Shown: piece after piece, positions 38,010 through 47,105 of the stretch
Layout: every line of letters begins with the position of its first letter
How positions within the stretch are numbered: position 1 is the first letter of the stretch
NCBI GenBank assembly: GCA_030654835.1
Contig: JAURWS010000027.1
Coordinates: 1 to 64,000, forward strand
Reading direction: 5' to 3'
Source: Gammaproteobacteria bacterium
GTDB taxonomy: Bacteria; Pseudomonadota; Gammaproteobacteria; Pseudomonadales; Pseudohongiellaceae
DNA length: 64,000 nucleotides
The notes under the pieces: model-generated
What the model saw: the letters and a program-made list of their open reading frames with translations, nothing else
The model's database searches: none
What the model was told of the DNA's origin: nothing
Program-made: the position numbers and the translations under genes

Positions 38010-38823
38010 CCGTCGGCTCCCGTGTAATCACGCTGAAGGACTGTTGCATGCACAGGCTGGCGGGAATTATCCGCCGCCCTTCCGGGGTTTCCAGCACCAG
38101 CCCCGTGGCGGTGAATTCCAATACGCGCCCGCGATCTCCGCCGATGTCCACCAGCAGCCCGGGCCGCACTATCTGGCGCAGATGCCGCGTGGCGATCAGG
38201 TTTTCCACCAGCGGCCTCGCCCCCAGCCCGAAGGCCAGCGAGAAACCGGCCAGCAGCGTGCCGAAGACAATGGCGAACAGGATGATCAGGAAGCTGACGT
38301 CTACCCCCACCTGCCCGAGGCCAATCACCACACCGATAGTCAGGAAAGTGGATTGGGCGATCTGCCCGAACAGGGCCGCCTGGGCGATGTCGGCGGCAGC
38401 CGAGGCATGGCTCACCAGATGCCGCGCCACGGTGCCGAGAACGTAGGCGACGATGATGATCAGCCCGCCCGACACCAGTGACGGCAGGTACACCACCAGC
38501 CGGTCCAGCCATGCCGCCGCTGCCGAGAAGCCCACCACCCGCACCGCGACGGTGATGAAGACGAGGATCGTGGTCCAGAACATCACGAAGCCGAGCAGCC
38601 TCTCGGTGGCAGCGGAGATGCGGAAGAAGCGTAGAGTCGAGCCGTGGAACTGCCGATCAAGGATGTGATTGAGCGCGTGGATCAGGCGCGTGATGACCAT
38701 GCGCAGGAAGCGCGCCAGCAGCCAGCCCGCCAGCACCAGCAGCAGGCCGCCGAGTACATTGGGGAGATGAGCGATGAGCGTGGTCAGTACATCCAGAGTC
38801 TGCTGCCGTATCGATTCGAGCAT
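37996..38823 (-). CDS. Mechanosensitive ion channel, MscS family
   Basis: 275 residues. N-terminal helices (LPNVLGGLLLVLAGWLLARF, LLGFVMFWTTILVFITVAV and others) precede a glycine/alanine-rich pore helix region (FAIVFGTLLAGFSLAFGLGA), then a short cytoplasmic beta domain (DIGGDRGRVLEFTATGLVLE). It would release solutes on osmotic downshift. It is smaller than many MscS relatives and has four or five helices. It is the first gene of an operon with the channel-less MgtE paralogue and mgtE; the link between osmotic and Mg2+ control is suggestive only. Confidence 0.85.
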   Translation of the reverse strand: MLESIRQQTLDVLTTLIAHLPNVLGGLLLVLAGWLLARFLRMVITRLIHALNHILDRQFHGSTLRFFRISAATERLLGFVMFWTTILVFITVAVRVVGFSAAAAWLDRLVVYLPSLVSGGLIIIVAYVLGTVARHLVSHASAAADIAQAALFGQIAQSTFLTIGVVIGLGQVGVDVSFLIILFAIVFGTLLAGFSLAFGLGARPLVENLIATRHLRQIVRPGLLVDIGGDRGRVLEFTATGLVLETPEGRRIIPASLCMQQSFSVITREPTDEAL

Positions 38824-38886
38824 GGGGCGTGTCCTTGTTCTGTTGGCGGTACGATGAAAGCCGAAGGCCCGGCTCGCCCTGACTCA

Positions 38887-39294
38887 TCAGAGGATGAATG
38901 GGTTCCGAATTCTCAAACGCCCCTCTATCAGCAGGCCATCCTGCATGTCTTCCGAATACAGGGTCTCACACTGAGCGAGCAGCGCAGAGGCCACGATCAT
39001 TGCATCATACAGGCCCAGTTTGTAGCGCTGCGCGAGGCGCCTCCCTCCCAGGTGCTCCGCCAGCGTCAAGGGACGGATCACAAACAGACGTTGTAATACT
39101 GACAGAACTTCGTTGATGTCCTCCCAGGGACGGCGGAATTTGTGCAGCATCACATGGCTGATTTCATTCATGACCTGCACGCTGATTACCCCGCCGTTGC
39201 GGGCGCACAGCTCGGCACGGTTGGCTTTTTCAGCATCGGCTGACTGCAGGTACAAGAGAACATTACTATCGAGAAATATCCTGGTGTCGCTCAT
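38887..39294 (-). CDS. PIN-domain protein (VapC-like toxin)
   Basis: 135 residues. Acidic residues expected of the PIN nuclease site are visible: D in RIFLDSNVLLYL, E in VMNEISHV, D in LGLYDAMIVASAL and D in LYSEDMQDG. Members are RNases, usually acting on tRNA or rRNA. The start MSDTRIF is chosen from the family N-terminus. It overlaps the upstream AbrB-type antitoxin gene by 29 bp, the usual antitoxin-then-toxin order. This is a type II toxin-antitoxin pair, VapBC-like. Confidence 0.85.
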   Translation of the reverse strand: MSDTRIFLDSNVLLYLQSADAEKANRAELCARNGGVISVQVMNEISHVMLHKFRRPWEDINEVLSVLQRLFVIRPLTLAEHLGGRRLAQRYKLGLYDAMIVASALLAQCETLYSEDMQDGLLIEGRLRIRNPFIL

Positions 39295-39514
39295 TGGCTT
39301 CATCCCTGTTGAATTTGAAATCTTCCGGCAGCGTGCCCCGGAATTTTCTCATCCGGGCCAGCAACTCTTCCCTGTCAGGCTTCCTGCGCACCTCGAAGAC
39401 TCTCTCTTCGGCGATCACGACCTCGATATCGTCACCTTCCTTCAACGCCAATGCCTCCACCACACTTGCGGGCAGTCTGATTGCCAGACTGTTACCCCAT
39501 TTGGACACCTGCAT
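39266..39514 (-). CDS. AbrB/MazE-type antitoxin
   Basis: 82 residues. The N-terminal swapped-hairpin DNA-binding domain is clear (MQVSKWGNSLAIRLPASVVE, ALKEGDDIEVVIAEERVFEV). The C-terminal third (about 48-82) is charged and probably wraps the PIN toxin. It should bind its own promoter and repress the pair. It is encoded immediately upstream of the PIN gene with overlapping frames. Confidence 0.87.
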   Translation of the reverse strand: MQVSKWGNSLAIRLPASVVEALALKEGDDIEVVIAEERVFEVRRKPDREELLARMRKFRGTLPEDFKFNRDEANERHQDISR

Positions 39515-39607
39515 GATGACTCCTCAACCCACTGGCAATATACAGAGCCTGAAATGTATATCCGACACATCGACAAGGTCAAGACAGCGCACTGAGACTT
39601 TTCCCCG

Positions 39608-40138
39608 TCACCAACTCTTCACCATCACATAGTCGTCCATCACGAAGCCATTGCCGATGTCGAACACCGCCTCCTCGCGCACGTTGAAACCGGCGTGGCG
39701 ATAGACGGCAAAGGCGTCCGCGTTGTCCTTGTTCACCGTCAGCATCAGCGCTGTGCAACTGCGCCTGCGGGCCTGCGCCTCCACATGCCGCAGCATGAAA
39801 CTGCCGAGACCGAGGCCACGATAATCGGGCAACAGATAAAGCTCCTGCAGTTTCATATCCTGCCGCGCGTCCGTCAGGGCGTAGCTGCAATACCCGACGG
39901 GAATGCCATCCACCGTGAGCAACTCCAGCCAGCAGTCAGCCGCATCGAGATAGCGGCTCAATCGCTCTGGCGTGTAGCGTCTGGCCAGCATGAAATCGAT
40001 CTGCGCCATGCTGATCATGGCCGGATAGTGCGAGCGCCAGATGGTCTCGGCGAGCGCGGCGACGGTGCCGAAATCGGCAGCGGTCACCGCAGTGATAGCG
40101 GGGGAGATCGAAGTGGAGTGTGTGACTCGCTCAGGCAT
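39608..40138 (-). CDS. GNAT family N-acetyltransferase
   Basis: 176 residues. The acetyl-CoA site is the motif LYLLPDYRGLGLGSFMLRHV (about 98-117), followed by the conserved LMLTVNKDNADAFAVYRHAG and the NVREEAVFDIGNGFVMDDYV end seen in many single-domain GNAT enzymes. It transfers acetyl from acetyl-CoA to an unknown amine. It lies 3 bp after the small membrane protein gene on the same strand, so it may be the last gene of a short operon with the CDF transporter. Confidence 0.85.
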   Translation of the reverse strand: MPERVTHSTSISPAITAVTAADFGTVAALAETIWRSHYPAMISMAQIDFMLARRYTPERLSRYLDAADCWLELLTVDGIPVGYCSYALTDARQDMKLQELYLLPDYRGLGLGSFMLRHVEAQARRRSCTALMLTVNKDNADAFAVYRHAGFNVREEAVFDIGNGFVMDDYVMVKSW

Positions 40139-40141
40139 GCT

Positions 40142-40345
40142 TCACAACCGGATGAAGTAGGGCACGGCAATGAGCGCCGCGCACAGCAGCACCATCACCA
40201 TAACGCTGGTGATGAAATAGGGAATGACCATCAGAGCGATGCCGCACACCAGCGGGACGGTCGCGTTCTGTTTCTTGCCGTAGATGAAGTAGCCCATGCC
40301 GACGGAGCTGAACAGCACTCCCCACAGCAGCAATGATGCACTCAT
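40142..40345 (-). CDS. Small two-helix membrane protein
   Basis: 67 residues: MSASLLLWGVLFSSVGMGYF, a short KK-containing loop (IYGKKQNAT), then a second hydrophobic segment (GIALMVIPYFITSVMVMVLL) and a final PYFIRL. Such proteins are sometimes labelled amino acid transport protein without evidence. It overlaps the CDF transporter gene upstream by 4 bp (ATGA) and abuts the GNAT gene downstream. The function is unknown; the coding call rests on coupling and a coherent membrane topology. Confidence 0.7.
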   Translation of the reverse strand: MSASLLLWGVLFSSVGMGYFIYGKKQNATVPLVCGIALMVIPYFITSVMVMVLLCAALIAVPYFIRL

Positions 40346-40965
40346 GACTCGCCCTCCTGCCCACTCAGCGCATGCTCTTCGCGCGCGGCCTCGTAGACCT
40401 CGCGTGCCGCATCCAGATTCATGAAAAAGATGCCGACGCCAACTACCAGATCCGGCCATGGAGAGAGTGTGATGGCCGTTATCAGTCCTGCACCGATAAT
40501 CGCCACATTCGCCAGCGCGTCATTGCGCGCCGAATAGAAGGCAGCCTTGGTCAGGCTGCCACTCTGGTGACGAAAGCGGGCGAGGATAAAGGCGCAGGTA
40601 AGGTTGATGAGCAACGCGCCCGCACCGGTCAATGACAACAGCGTAGGGTCAGGTGCCACCAGCAGGTTCAGCTTCTGCCAGGCCGCCCACACGGTCGCGA
40701 TACTCGGCACCAGCAGCACGACCGCCAGCAGCATCCCCACCTGAGCGCGACGCTTCAGACTCCAGCCGAGTGCAAAGAAAATCAGCAGATTGACGAAGGT
40801 GTCTTCGAGAAAATCGATGGAGTCTGCAAACAACGACACAGACTGGATCGCGATGGCGACGCCGAACTCGGTACCGAAGTAGGAGAGATTGAGGACTGCG
40901 ACCAGCAACACCGCGCGGCGCAGGGCGGAGTCGCGCGCGGCGGCTTGTTCGGGGACTTGCAACAT
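40342..40965 (-). CDS. Cation efflux (CDF) family transporter, short form
   Basis: 207 residues with about six membrane helices. The metal site of helix 2 is seen as SLFADSIDFLEDTFVNLL (D-x3-D type) and that of helix 5 in SARNDALANVAIIGAG. CDF proteins expel Zn2+, Mn2+, Fe2+ or Co2+ in exchange for protons. The usual C-terminal cytoplasmic domain is missing; the chain ends soon after helix 6 (AAREEHALSGQEGES), a short form known in this superfamily. It is the first gene of the group with the 67-residue protein. Metal specificity cannot be stated. Confidence 0.85.
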   Translation of the reverse strand: MLQVPEQAAARDSALRRAVLLVAVLNLSYFGTEFGVAIAIQSVSLFADSIDFLEDTFVNLLIFFALGWSLKRRAQVGMLLAVVLLVPSIATVWAAWQKLNLLVAPDPTLLSLTGAGALLINLTCAFILARFRHQSGSLTKAAFYSARNDALANVAIIGAGLITAITLSPWPDLVVGVGIFFMNLDAAREVYEAAREEHALSGQEGES

Positions 40966-41078
40966 CCTTCACCTCACATCCGCTCAAAAGGGGGGGCTCG
41001 TCGTCATTCGAAGACCCCCGAGTTTAGTGAGGAATTGGGAAAGATCAAGCAATGCATGCTCACAGGTGGCAAGGATCG

Positions 41079-43067
41079 TCACGCCGCTCCGATCACGCCT
41101 CCGTCATCACGACGAATCATCATGATCGTCGAACGTGGCTTGCTGTCACCTCCAGCAGGGAAATGGGATTCGGTGCTAGCCGTCCCTGGGTGCTGAACGC
41201 CGACAAACAGCGTCCGATAGTCTGGAGCAAAGGTTATCCCCGTTAATTCACAGCCATTGGGTCCTGTTGCAAATCGGCGCACCTCGCCAGTGATCGGATC
41301 GGCGCACAGCATCTGATTGTTGCCCATGCCGGTGAAGTTGCCCTTGTTGCTGAAGTCCCCATCGGTCTGAATCCACAGCCGACCATCCGCATCGAAGGAC
41401 ATGCCGTCAGGACTGTTGAACATGTTGTCCTCGTTGATGGCGGCGCTGCCTGCATATTCAGTTCCCGGATGCACGGCAGGATTGCCGGCAATCAGGAACA
41501 GATCCCAGTCGAACTGCTCGGCAAGATGGTCGCCCTGCGCGGGGGTCCAACGCACGATGTGCCCGTAGTGATTCTCTGCCCGCGGATTGGCTGCGTCGAC
41601 AGGTTGATTCTCCAGCACACCACGATTGAAATTGTTGGTCAGGGTACAGAACACGCTGTTGTTATGCGGATGCACCACGATCCATTCCGGCCGGTCCATG
41701 GTAGTACCACCGGCGATACTGGCAGCCACACGCAGGTTGATCAGTATCTCGGCCTGATCGGCAAAACCGTTCTCGCGGGTGAGCCCGTTTTGGTCATGCA
41801 CGAGCGCTATCCAGTGCCCCTGACCCTGCAACTCTCCGGGCACTGCGTCGAAGCGGGCCACGCTGAGCGTTCCGGTATCCAGCAGGTCACGATTTGCCGC
41901 AGGATCATTCGGATTGAAACGGCCTTCGGAAACAAACCGGTAGATATGTTCGCCACGGGCATCATCGCCCATGTAGACGACCACACGACCGTCCTCAGCC
42001 ACCACGATGGCCGCATTCTCATGCGCCAGACGACCAAGCGCGGTACGCTTCCTGGGAGTGTCCTGAGGATCGAGCGGGTTCACCTCCACCACCCAGCCGA
42101 AGCGGTTTGGTTCATGCGGGTGCTTCGCCATGTCGAAGCGCTCATCATGGCGATACCAGTCGCCGCCAACATCACGCTGCTTCAAACCATAGCGTTGTTG
42201 TGTGGCGTTGAACTGCACATCTGAACTGGTAGCGAAGTAATCCTGAAAATTTTCCTCGCAGGTCAGATAGGTGCCCCAGGGCGTCTTGCCATTGGCGCAA
42301 TTGCCCAGCGTACCCATGGCCACAAGACCCTCTGGATCGACGCCAGTGCGCAGCAGCGAGTGTCCGGCGGCCGGACCACTGAACTCGATCGGTGTGCGCA
42401 TGTGTATGCGGCGATTGAACGAAGATGTCCTGTCCACGCCCCAAAATCCGTCGTCACCGCGACGGATCTCGAATATGGACACCCCGTGTGCATATTGGGA
42501 TTTCAGGACATCATCGTCCGTGATGGCGCTGCCCCCATGCGGGTAGAAATTCTTGATATCCACGAATTCGTTGTTGACCGCCAGCACTGCGCGATTCTCA
42601 TCGAGGGCAAACAGGCTCATGCCATCGGTACAGTCACCAAACTGCAATGCCTGTGCGGCGGAATCCTGCATACCACTGGCATCAAAGTCGGGAGCGGCCG
42701 TAAACAGGGGATCGCCCCGTGAAACAAGAGACTTGGCACTGTAACCTTGTGGCACCACGAAGACATCGTCGGTACTCGCGGGCACCTGAATGAACCCGAG
42801 GAGCGATCCGCGCTCACTGCCGTGGAGACGCTGCAGCGGCGCCATGCCGACGAACGAGCCCAGCGCAGCGGCACCGACAACACTGCCGAACCCGGAGAGG
42901 AAACGGCGTCGCGTTAAGCCTGCCGCTATGAGTTGCTCGAAACCAGAGGGCAACTCCTCGTGCGGTATCGAGGTTTTGTGGGAGCGGGCCTCGCCAGCGA
43001 TAGACGCGGCCAACTCCTCATGCAGTATCGAGCTTCCGGTTTGCTTCTGAAAATTCCGTAATGACAC
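41079..43067 (-). CDS. PhoX-like (DUF839) Tat-exported phosphatase-family protein
   Basis: 662 residues. A twin-arginine signal (TRRRFLSGFG, 52-61) and hydrophobic stretch to about 75 are followed by a PhoX-type beta-propeller (NCANGKTPWGTYLTCEENFQ, GRLAHENAAIVVAEDGRVVV, NSPDGMSFDADGRLWIQTDG). PhoX enzymes are Ca2+/Fe3+ alkaline phosphatases of the periplasm; whether this member keeps full activity is not certain. The N-terminal 50 residues contain a 20-residue duplication (ILHEELA at 14, IPHEELP at 34) with a REP remnant between. It is last in an operon with a TonB receptor and a PHP hydrolase, 14 bp after the latter. Confidence 0.88.
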   Translation of the reverse strand: MSLRNFQKQTGSSILHEELAASIAGEARSHKTSIPHEELPSGFEQLIAAGLTRRRFLSGFGSVVGAAALGSFVGMAPLQRLHGSERGSLLGFIQVPASTDDVFVVPQGYSAKSLVSRGDPLFTAAPDFDASGMQDSAAQALQFGDCTDGMSLFALDENRAVLAVNNEFVDIKNFYPHGGSAITDDDVLKSQYAHGVSIFEIRRGDDGFWGVDRTSSFNRRIHMRTPIEFSGPAAGHSLLRTGVDPEGLVAMGTLGNCANGKTPWGTYLTCEENFQDYFATSSDVQFNATQQRYGLKQRDVGGDWYRHDERFDMAKHPHEPNRFGWVVEVNPLDPQDTPRKRTALGRLAHENAAIVVAEDGRVVVYMGDDARGEHIYRFVSEGRFNPNDPAANRDLLDTGTLSVARFDAVPGELQGQGHWIALVHDQNGLTRENGFADQAEILINLRVAASIAGGTTMDRPEWIVVHPHNNSVFCTLTNNFNRGVLENQPVDAANPRAENHYGHIVRWTPAQGDHLAEQFDWDLFLIAGNPAVHPGTEYAGSAAINEDNMFNSPDGMSFDADGRLWIQTDGDFSNKGNFTGMGNNQMLCADPITGEVRRFATGPNGCELTGITFAPDYRTLFVGVQHPGTASTESHFPAGGDSKPRSTIMMIRRDDGGVIGAA
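42951..43032 (-). repeat. 22-bp direct repeats flanking a REP inside the phoX-like gene
   Basis: CAACTCCTCGTGCGGTATCG (42951) recurs as CAACTCCTCATGCAGTATCG (43011), exactly 60 bp apart with two differences. A REP copy (TTGTGGGAGCGGGCCTCGCC) lies between them. The spacing keeps the frame. Confidence 0.85.
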
Positions 43068-43081
43068 TATAAAAGTCCCCC

Positions 43082-44458
43082 TCAGTTCTGCTGCACTTGC
43101 AGCGGTTGCGTCCAGGCCATCTCCACATCACCCTCGGCGAAAGGATTGTTCTGAATGCGCGAGGAAATGATGCGCGCCCGGACATAGATCTCGTCGCCGG
43201 TCGCGACGTATTCCGCGCTCGTGCCATTGACCGTCTTCAATATCTCGCCCACTTCGTCGCTGTAACGCGTCACGACCTGATGCAGATGCTCTGTGTTGCC
43301 ACGATGGTCGTGCACGGTAGTCTCGCTGGGCTCTGGATGACCGGTCAGATCAGCGCTCTTCAGCGTGCCGACAAACTCGACGCGATACTCAAGCCCAGGT
43401 TCTGCTTCAATCTCCACTGCGATGCGTCCGTCGCCAACGTGCAACTGCGACAGTGTCACGCCGGTGCTGTTGTAGAAATCACCGCGCTTGATCGCTTCGG
43501 TAATCTTGTTGGGTGTCAGCCACTTCGATTTCACCATGATCCAGCCGCGACCGGGATTGGTTGCGCCGATTCCCCAGCGCGTGTACTCATGCGAATCGTC
43601 GACAGCGACGCCATACATCATGCTCATGCCGAACTCACCGAGACGCTTGGAGAGCACGATGTCCCACATTCTCTCCGAGCTCTCGTGCAGATGATCACCA
43701 TGGTTGTCTACGCCGGAATGGCCGTTGTAGATTTCGAAGAAGCCATCACCCGTCTCGTGTTCAAGATGAAAGAAATCCTCAGCAGCCACTGCGTAGTGAA
43801 AGTTCGGATGATTCAAGTGGAACAACATCGGCTGGCGATACTCTTCGCTCTGACGCATCACCGCATCCAGATTGTTCTGAATAGTATCGCCAATGCTGTT
43901 GCCTCCCTGCGGGGGAATCAGCTCCACGAGATTCACACCATTCATGTGAATGGGATGCCGCTGAAAACTGTCCGTGATTTCTTCTCCGATGAGGAAGATG
44001 AAATTGTCAGCGACTTCAAACAGCGAGCGAAATTCGGACAGCGTCTTCAATTTCACTTCGCGTTTGCCATTCACGGTGCGCTCCTCCACCCACTCTTCTC
44101 CGAAGGCGTCCACATAGTTCCCGTAAGCAGCCTGCACCTGTTCAAGCGGGCGAGGCGGCTCATCGATCGGATACCACTTCTGCCCACTTTGCATGATGTT
44201 GTGATCACTGAACACGAGGAACTCGTAGCCATGCTTCTTGTACCAGTCAGCAATCAATTCGGGAGGGGCATCACCATCACTCCACCAGGTGTGCGTGTGC
44301 GTGTTGCCCTTCCACCAACGCTCTTCACCCTGAAACGCCAGCCCGTCGGACGACTGGGGGCCAGCAGTCGGCACCCCGAGATCCTGAGCGACAGCCAGTG
44401 TGCTGCAGCTTGCCAGCAAACCGAAAATCGTAGCGACATATAAGGCTTTCAATCTCAT
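43082..44458 (-). CDS. Exported PHP-domain hydrolase
   Basis: 458 residues. The N-terminal signal contains a possible lipobox (LLASC, C18); cleavage after AVAQ is an alternative. The PHP metal site is visible: HTHTWWSDGD (54-63), FSDHN (83-87), FLIGEEI, HLNHPN and later histidines (NHGDHLHES, DDSHEYTRWG). PHP proteins are di- or trinuclear metal phosphoesterases. Its export to the periplasm or outer membrane, beside a TonB receptor and a PhoX-like phosphatase, suggests hydrolysis of an imported phosphorylated compound. GGAG lies ten bases before the ATG. The substrate is unknown. Confidence 0.87.
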   Translation of the reverse strand: MRLKALYVATIFGLLASCSTLAVAQDLGVPTAGPQSSDGLAFQGEERWWKGNTHTHTWWSDGDAPPELIADWYKKHGYEFLVFSDHNIMQSGQKWYPIDEPPRPLEQVQAAYGNYVDAFGEEWVEERTVNGKREVKLKTLSEFRSLFEVADNFIFLIGEEITDSFQRHPIHMNGVNLVELIPPQGGNSIGDTIQNNLDAVMRQSEEYRQPMLFHLNHPNFHYAVAAEDFFHLEHETGDGFFEIYNGHSGVDNHGDHLHESSERMWDIVLSKRLGEFGMSMMYGVAVDDSHEYTRWGIGATNPGRGWIMVKSKWLTPNKITEAIKRGDFYNSTGVTLSQLHVGDGRIAVEIEAEPGLEYRVEFVGTLKSADLTGHPEPSETTVHDHRGNTEHLHQVVTRYSDEVGEILKTVNGTSAEYVATGDEIYVRARIISSRIQNNPFAEGDVEMAWTQPLQVQQN

Positions 44459-44480
44459 TGTGAAATTCTCCTGCTCGTCA

Positions 44481-47105
44481 TCAGAATTGATATTCGTACT
44501 GCACCCAGAAGGAGCGCGGCTTGCCATTCCATCCGTAGAAGTAGTAGTAGTCGGAGTTATTGATGCCAAGCTCTCCACGCACAGCGGCCTTGGAGACGCG
44601 CTGATTGCCACCACCTACGCGCTCGTAGTAGTCCTCGTCCAGAATATTCACGGCACGCAGCAGGAAGCGGTGCTCATTGTCGTCACCCATGAAATACTGT
44701 ATCGAGCCGTTCAATACCATGTAGTCGCCGAAGTTGTTGTCGGGGTTGGTGCGATTGCCGTTGGCGTCCACCAGGCGGCTGGCACGTGCATCGGCATAGG
44801 CCCACTCTGGTCCCTGAAATTTGGTGTTAAGAGAGAACACCCAGTCTTCGGTCGGGGTATAGGAGAGCAACAGTGAGGCTGACCATTCGGCGCGCTCGCC
44901 GGATTGTCTGAACTCATCTGATCCTGCCGAGCCGGGAACCTTGAAGCTGCGCGCTGCACCAGAACCGTCAAGCAAAGCGCTCTGGCCATAAATCGGGTTC
45001 GGCTCGAGTGACTCCATGTCGGTGAAGGTGAAATCTGCCTGCCACTCCTCGAAGTCGAAGGCGACGTCCAGCGTATAGCCCTTGATGTCCTGTTCACGCT
45101 TCAGATTGAAGTACGCCACATCGAAGCGGGAGAAGCCTTCCTGGAGTGCGTAGTTGCAGAACGAGTTGGGAATGATAACGTTGGGGTTGATGTCAGACGG
45201 TTGTACTCCAGGGAAATTGACGCAGACCCGCTCGATTGCGGAAGAGCCGAACATGTTGTCGATAACCGTGTCGAAGTAGCCGAGCTCCACGTTGTAGGTG
45301 CCACCAAACAGATCACCGTTCACCCCGGTTCCCAGGCTGTAGGTCTCGACATGCTGAGTTTCCAGCGAGTCATTGATGACCTGATTGCCGGCCATGCCTG
45401 CCTCGATCAGCGTCGGCTGGCTGTACGAAGTGCCCCCGTTGGAACGCACGTAGAACCCGCCTGGCAACTCTTGACGGAAGCCATACTTCCAGACGTCTTC
45501 ATCCGCATAGTTGTCGTTGAAGTCATTACGCATGGAGATTGACAGGCTGGTATCAATGAATGCAGTGGAGTTAAGGCGCAGTTCGCCATAGACCCCGGTG
45601 GAAGTCACGGCGTCGGACTTCATTCCATAAGCCGCATCGGAGCCGTCCTTGTAGCTGATGCGCTGCAAACCCAAGATCGTCTCGATATTGTCGTTCCATG
45701 CCATCTTCAGGCGATTGTTGATGCCCATGTCATCGTATCCGGCCTTTGCCTGATCCACTTCACCGAAGCCTTTTACGGGTTGCCCGTTACCAAATCCTGC
45801 TGTGCTCTGAATGACGTAACCGATCGGCGAGCCAATCGGGAACGGGTTGGCGAGCGTGCCGTAGGGCTTGCCTGTTGGATCCACGTAGTAGCCGGTCTTG
45901 GCGCTTGTCGCAGCGGCTTGGTTGGCACCGTAGGGGTCTGTCACACAACCGGCAGGCAATCCGGGAACCGTGGCCGCAAAGGCCTCGAACTGCGCTGCGG
46001 TGTTGAACGCCGTGATCCCTTTGGCGGTGGCGATGGATCGAATGTTGGTCGGCAGATCCTGAATGCGCGGTATGTTGCACACACGCGCATCCAGCTCCGT
46101 GTTCCAAAGGCGCGGATTGGTAAAATAGGCTTCCGATTCCAGCGTCATACGGCTATTGAAGGCGGTGGTGAACTTGGCGTCGAACATGGGAAACTCAGTC
46201 CAGTTCGGCTGGTAGATCGTGTACGGAGGAAAGGAGTCGTCAAACTCGATGGTGGAGTGCTGATAGCCCAGACGGAACTCTGTATCGTCGTTGATTGACC
46301 ACAGATACTTGGCACCGAGCAGATTGTAGCTGTAGGGGAAATCATGCATGCCACCAAGGTCATACACGATGTCCGTGTAGGCCTCTTTGTCGAACAACTC
46401 ATGCGCATCCGTCTCATAGGAGCGACCGAAGAACATCAGATAATGATCGGAGTTTTTGCCGAGTGGAACAGTGACGTTGCCATACATTTCGCGCGTGCGG
46501 AAAGCACCCGCGTAAACGCCTATCTCCCCGTGGGCCTCGTCACCTGCCTCGGGCTTCTTGTAGAGCACATTGACTACGCCGAGACCACCATTACCCCCGA
46601 AGTAGAGGCTCTGGCCACCGCGGAAGATCTCCACGTTCTCGATCATGCGTGGATCAATCGCGGTTGCGCCCCACAGACTCTCCAGTGGAGTGCCACGATC
46701 GAAGGTCGGTACGCCATCGAGCAGCAGCAGCGTGTCCCTGTCAGTACCGCCATCAATGCGAATTGTGAACTCGCCTTCGTCCGGTGAATAGCCGATGTTG
46801 GCGCCACGAATCAGGCCCGCAGAGAGTTCGCCGAAGTTGGTGAAGCCACCGGTGCTGATTTCGTCGGCACTGATCAATTGAATCTGGGTACCAAACTTCG
46901 CCTGGTCAATGGCGAGCTCGGTGACAGCGCCGCGTACCGGTTGACCTTCCACCAGAATTTCCTGGATCTCCTCGGTTTCTTCGGTTTTCTCAATGTCCTG
47001 AGACTGCGCCATGGCTTGTGACCACATGGCAAATGATATGCAGAGCACCAGTCCCGCTTTAAGCGTGGGCTTTGCGATTTCAGATGGAATTGTTCTGTTG
47101 AGCAT
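44481..47105 (-). CDS. TonB-dependent receptor of the PHP/PhoX operon
   Basis: 874 residues. The signal peptide ends near MWSQAMAQS. A Glu-rich spacer (EKTEETEEIQ) and a TonB-box-like EILVEGQPV precede the plug (about 60-175; DTLLLLDGVPTFDRG, YFGGNGGLGVVNVLYKKP), then a 22-strand barrel ending in FWVQYEYQF. It imports an unidentified ligand across the outer membrane. The ATG at 47105 has GAGG six bases upstream. The PHP gene follows after 22 bp and the PhoX-like gene after that, so the three are one unit. Three TGACAG motifs lie in the promoter region upstream. Confidence 0.92.
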   Translation of the reverse strand: MLNRTIPSEIAKPTLKAGLVLCISFAMWSQAMAQSQDIEKTEETEEIQEILVEGQPVRGAVTELAIDQAKFGTQIQLISADEISTGGFTNFGELSAGLIRGANIGYSPDEGEFTIRIDGGTDRDTLLLLDGVPTFDRGTPLESLWGATAIDPRMIENVEIFRGGQSLYFGGNGGLGVVNVLYKKPEAGDEAHGEIGVYAGAFRTREMYGNVTVPLGKNSDHYLMFFGRSYETDAHELFDKEAYTDIVYDLGGMHDFPYSYNLLGAKYLWSINDDTEFRLGYQHSTIEFDDSFPPYTIYQPNWTEFPMFDAKFTTAFNSRMTLESEAYFTNPRLWNTELDARVCNIPRIQDLPTNIRSIATAKGITAFNTAAQFEAFAATVPGLPAGCVTDPYGANQAAATSAKTGYYVDPTGKPYGTLANPFPIGSPIGYVIQSTAGFGNGQPVKGFGEVDQAKAGYDDMGINNRLKMAWNDNIETILGLQRISYKDGSDAAYGMKSDAVTSTGVYGELRLNSTAFIDTSLSISMRNDFNDNYADEDVWKYGFRQELPGGFYVRSNGGTSYSQPTLIEAGMAGNQVINDSLETQHVETYSLGTGVNGDLFGGTYNVELGYFDTVIDNMFGSSAIERVCVNFPGVQPSDINPNVIIPNSFCNYALQEGFSRFDVAYFNLKREQDIKGYTLDVAFDFEEWQADFTFTDMESLEPNPIYGQSALLDGSGAARSFKVPGSAGSDEFRQSGERAEWSASLLLSYTPTEDWVFSLNTKFQGPEWAYADARASRLVDANGNRTNPDNNFGDYMVLNGSIQYFMGDDNEHRFLLRAVNILDEDYYERVGGGNQRVSKAAVRGELGINNSDYYYFYGWNGKPRSFWVQYEYQF

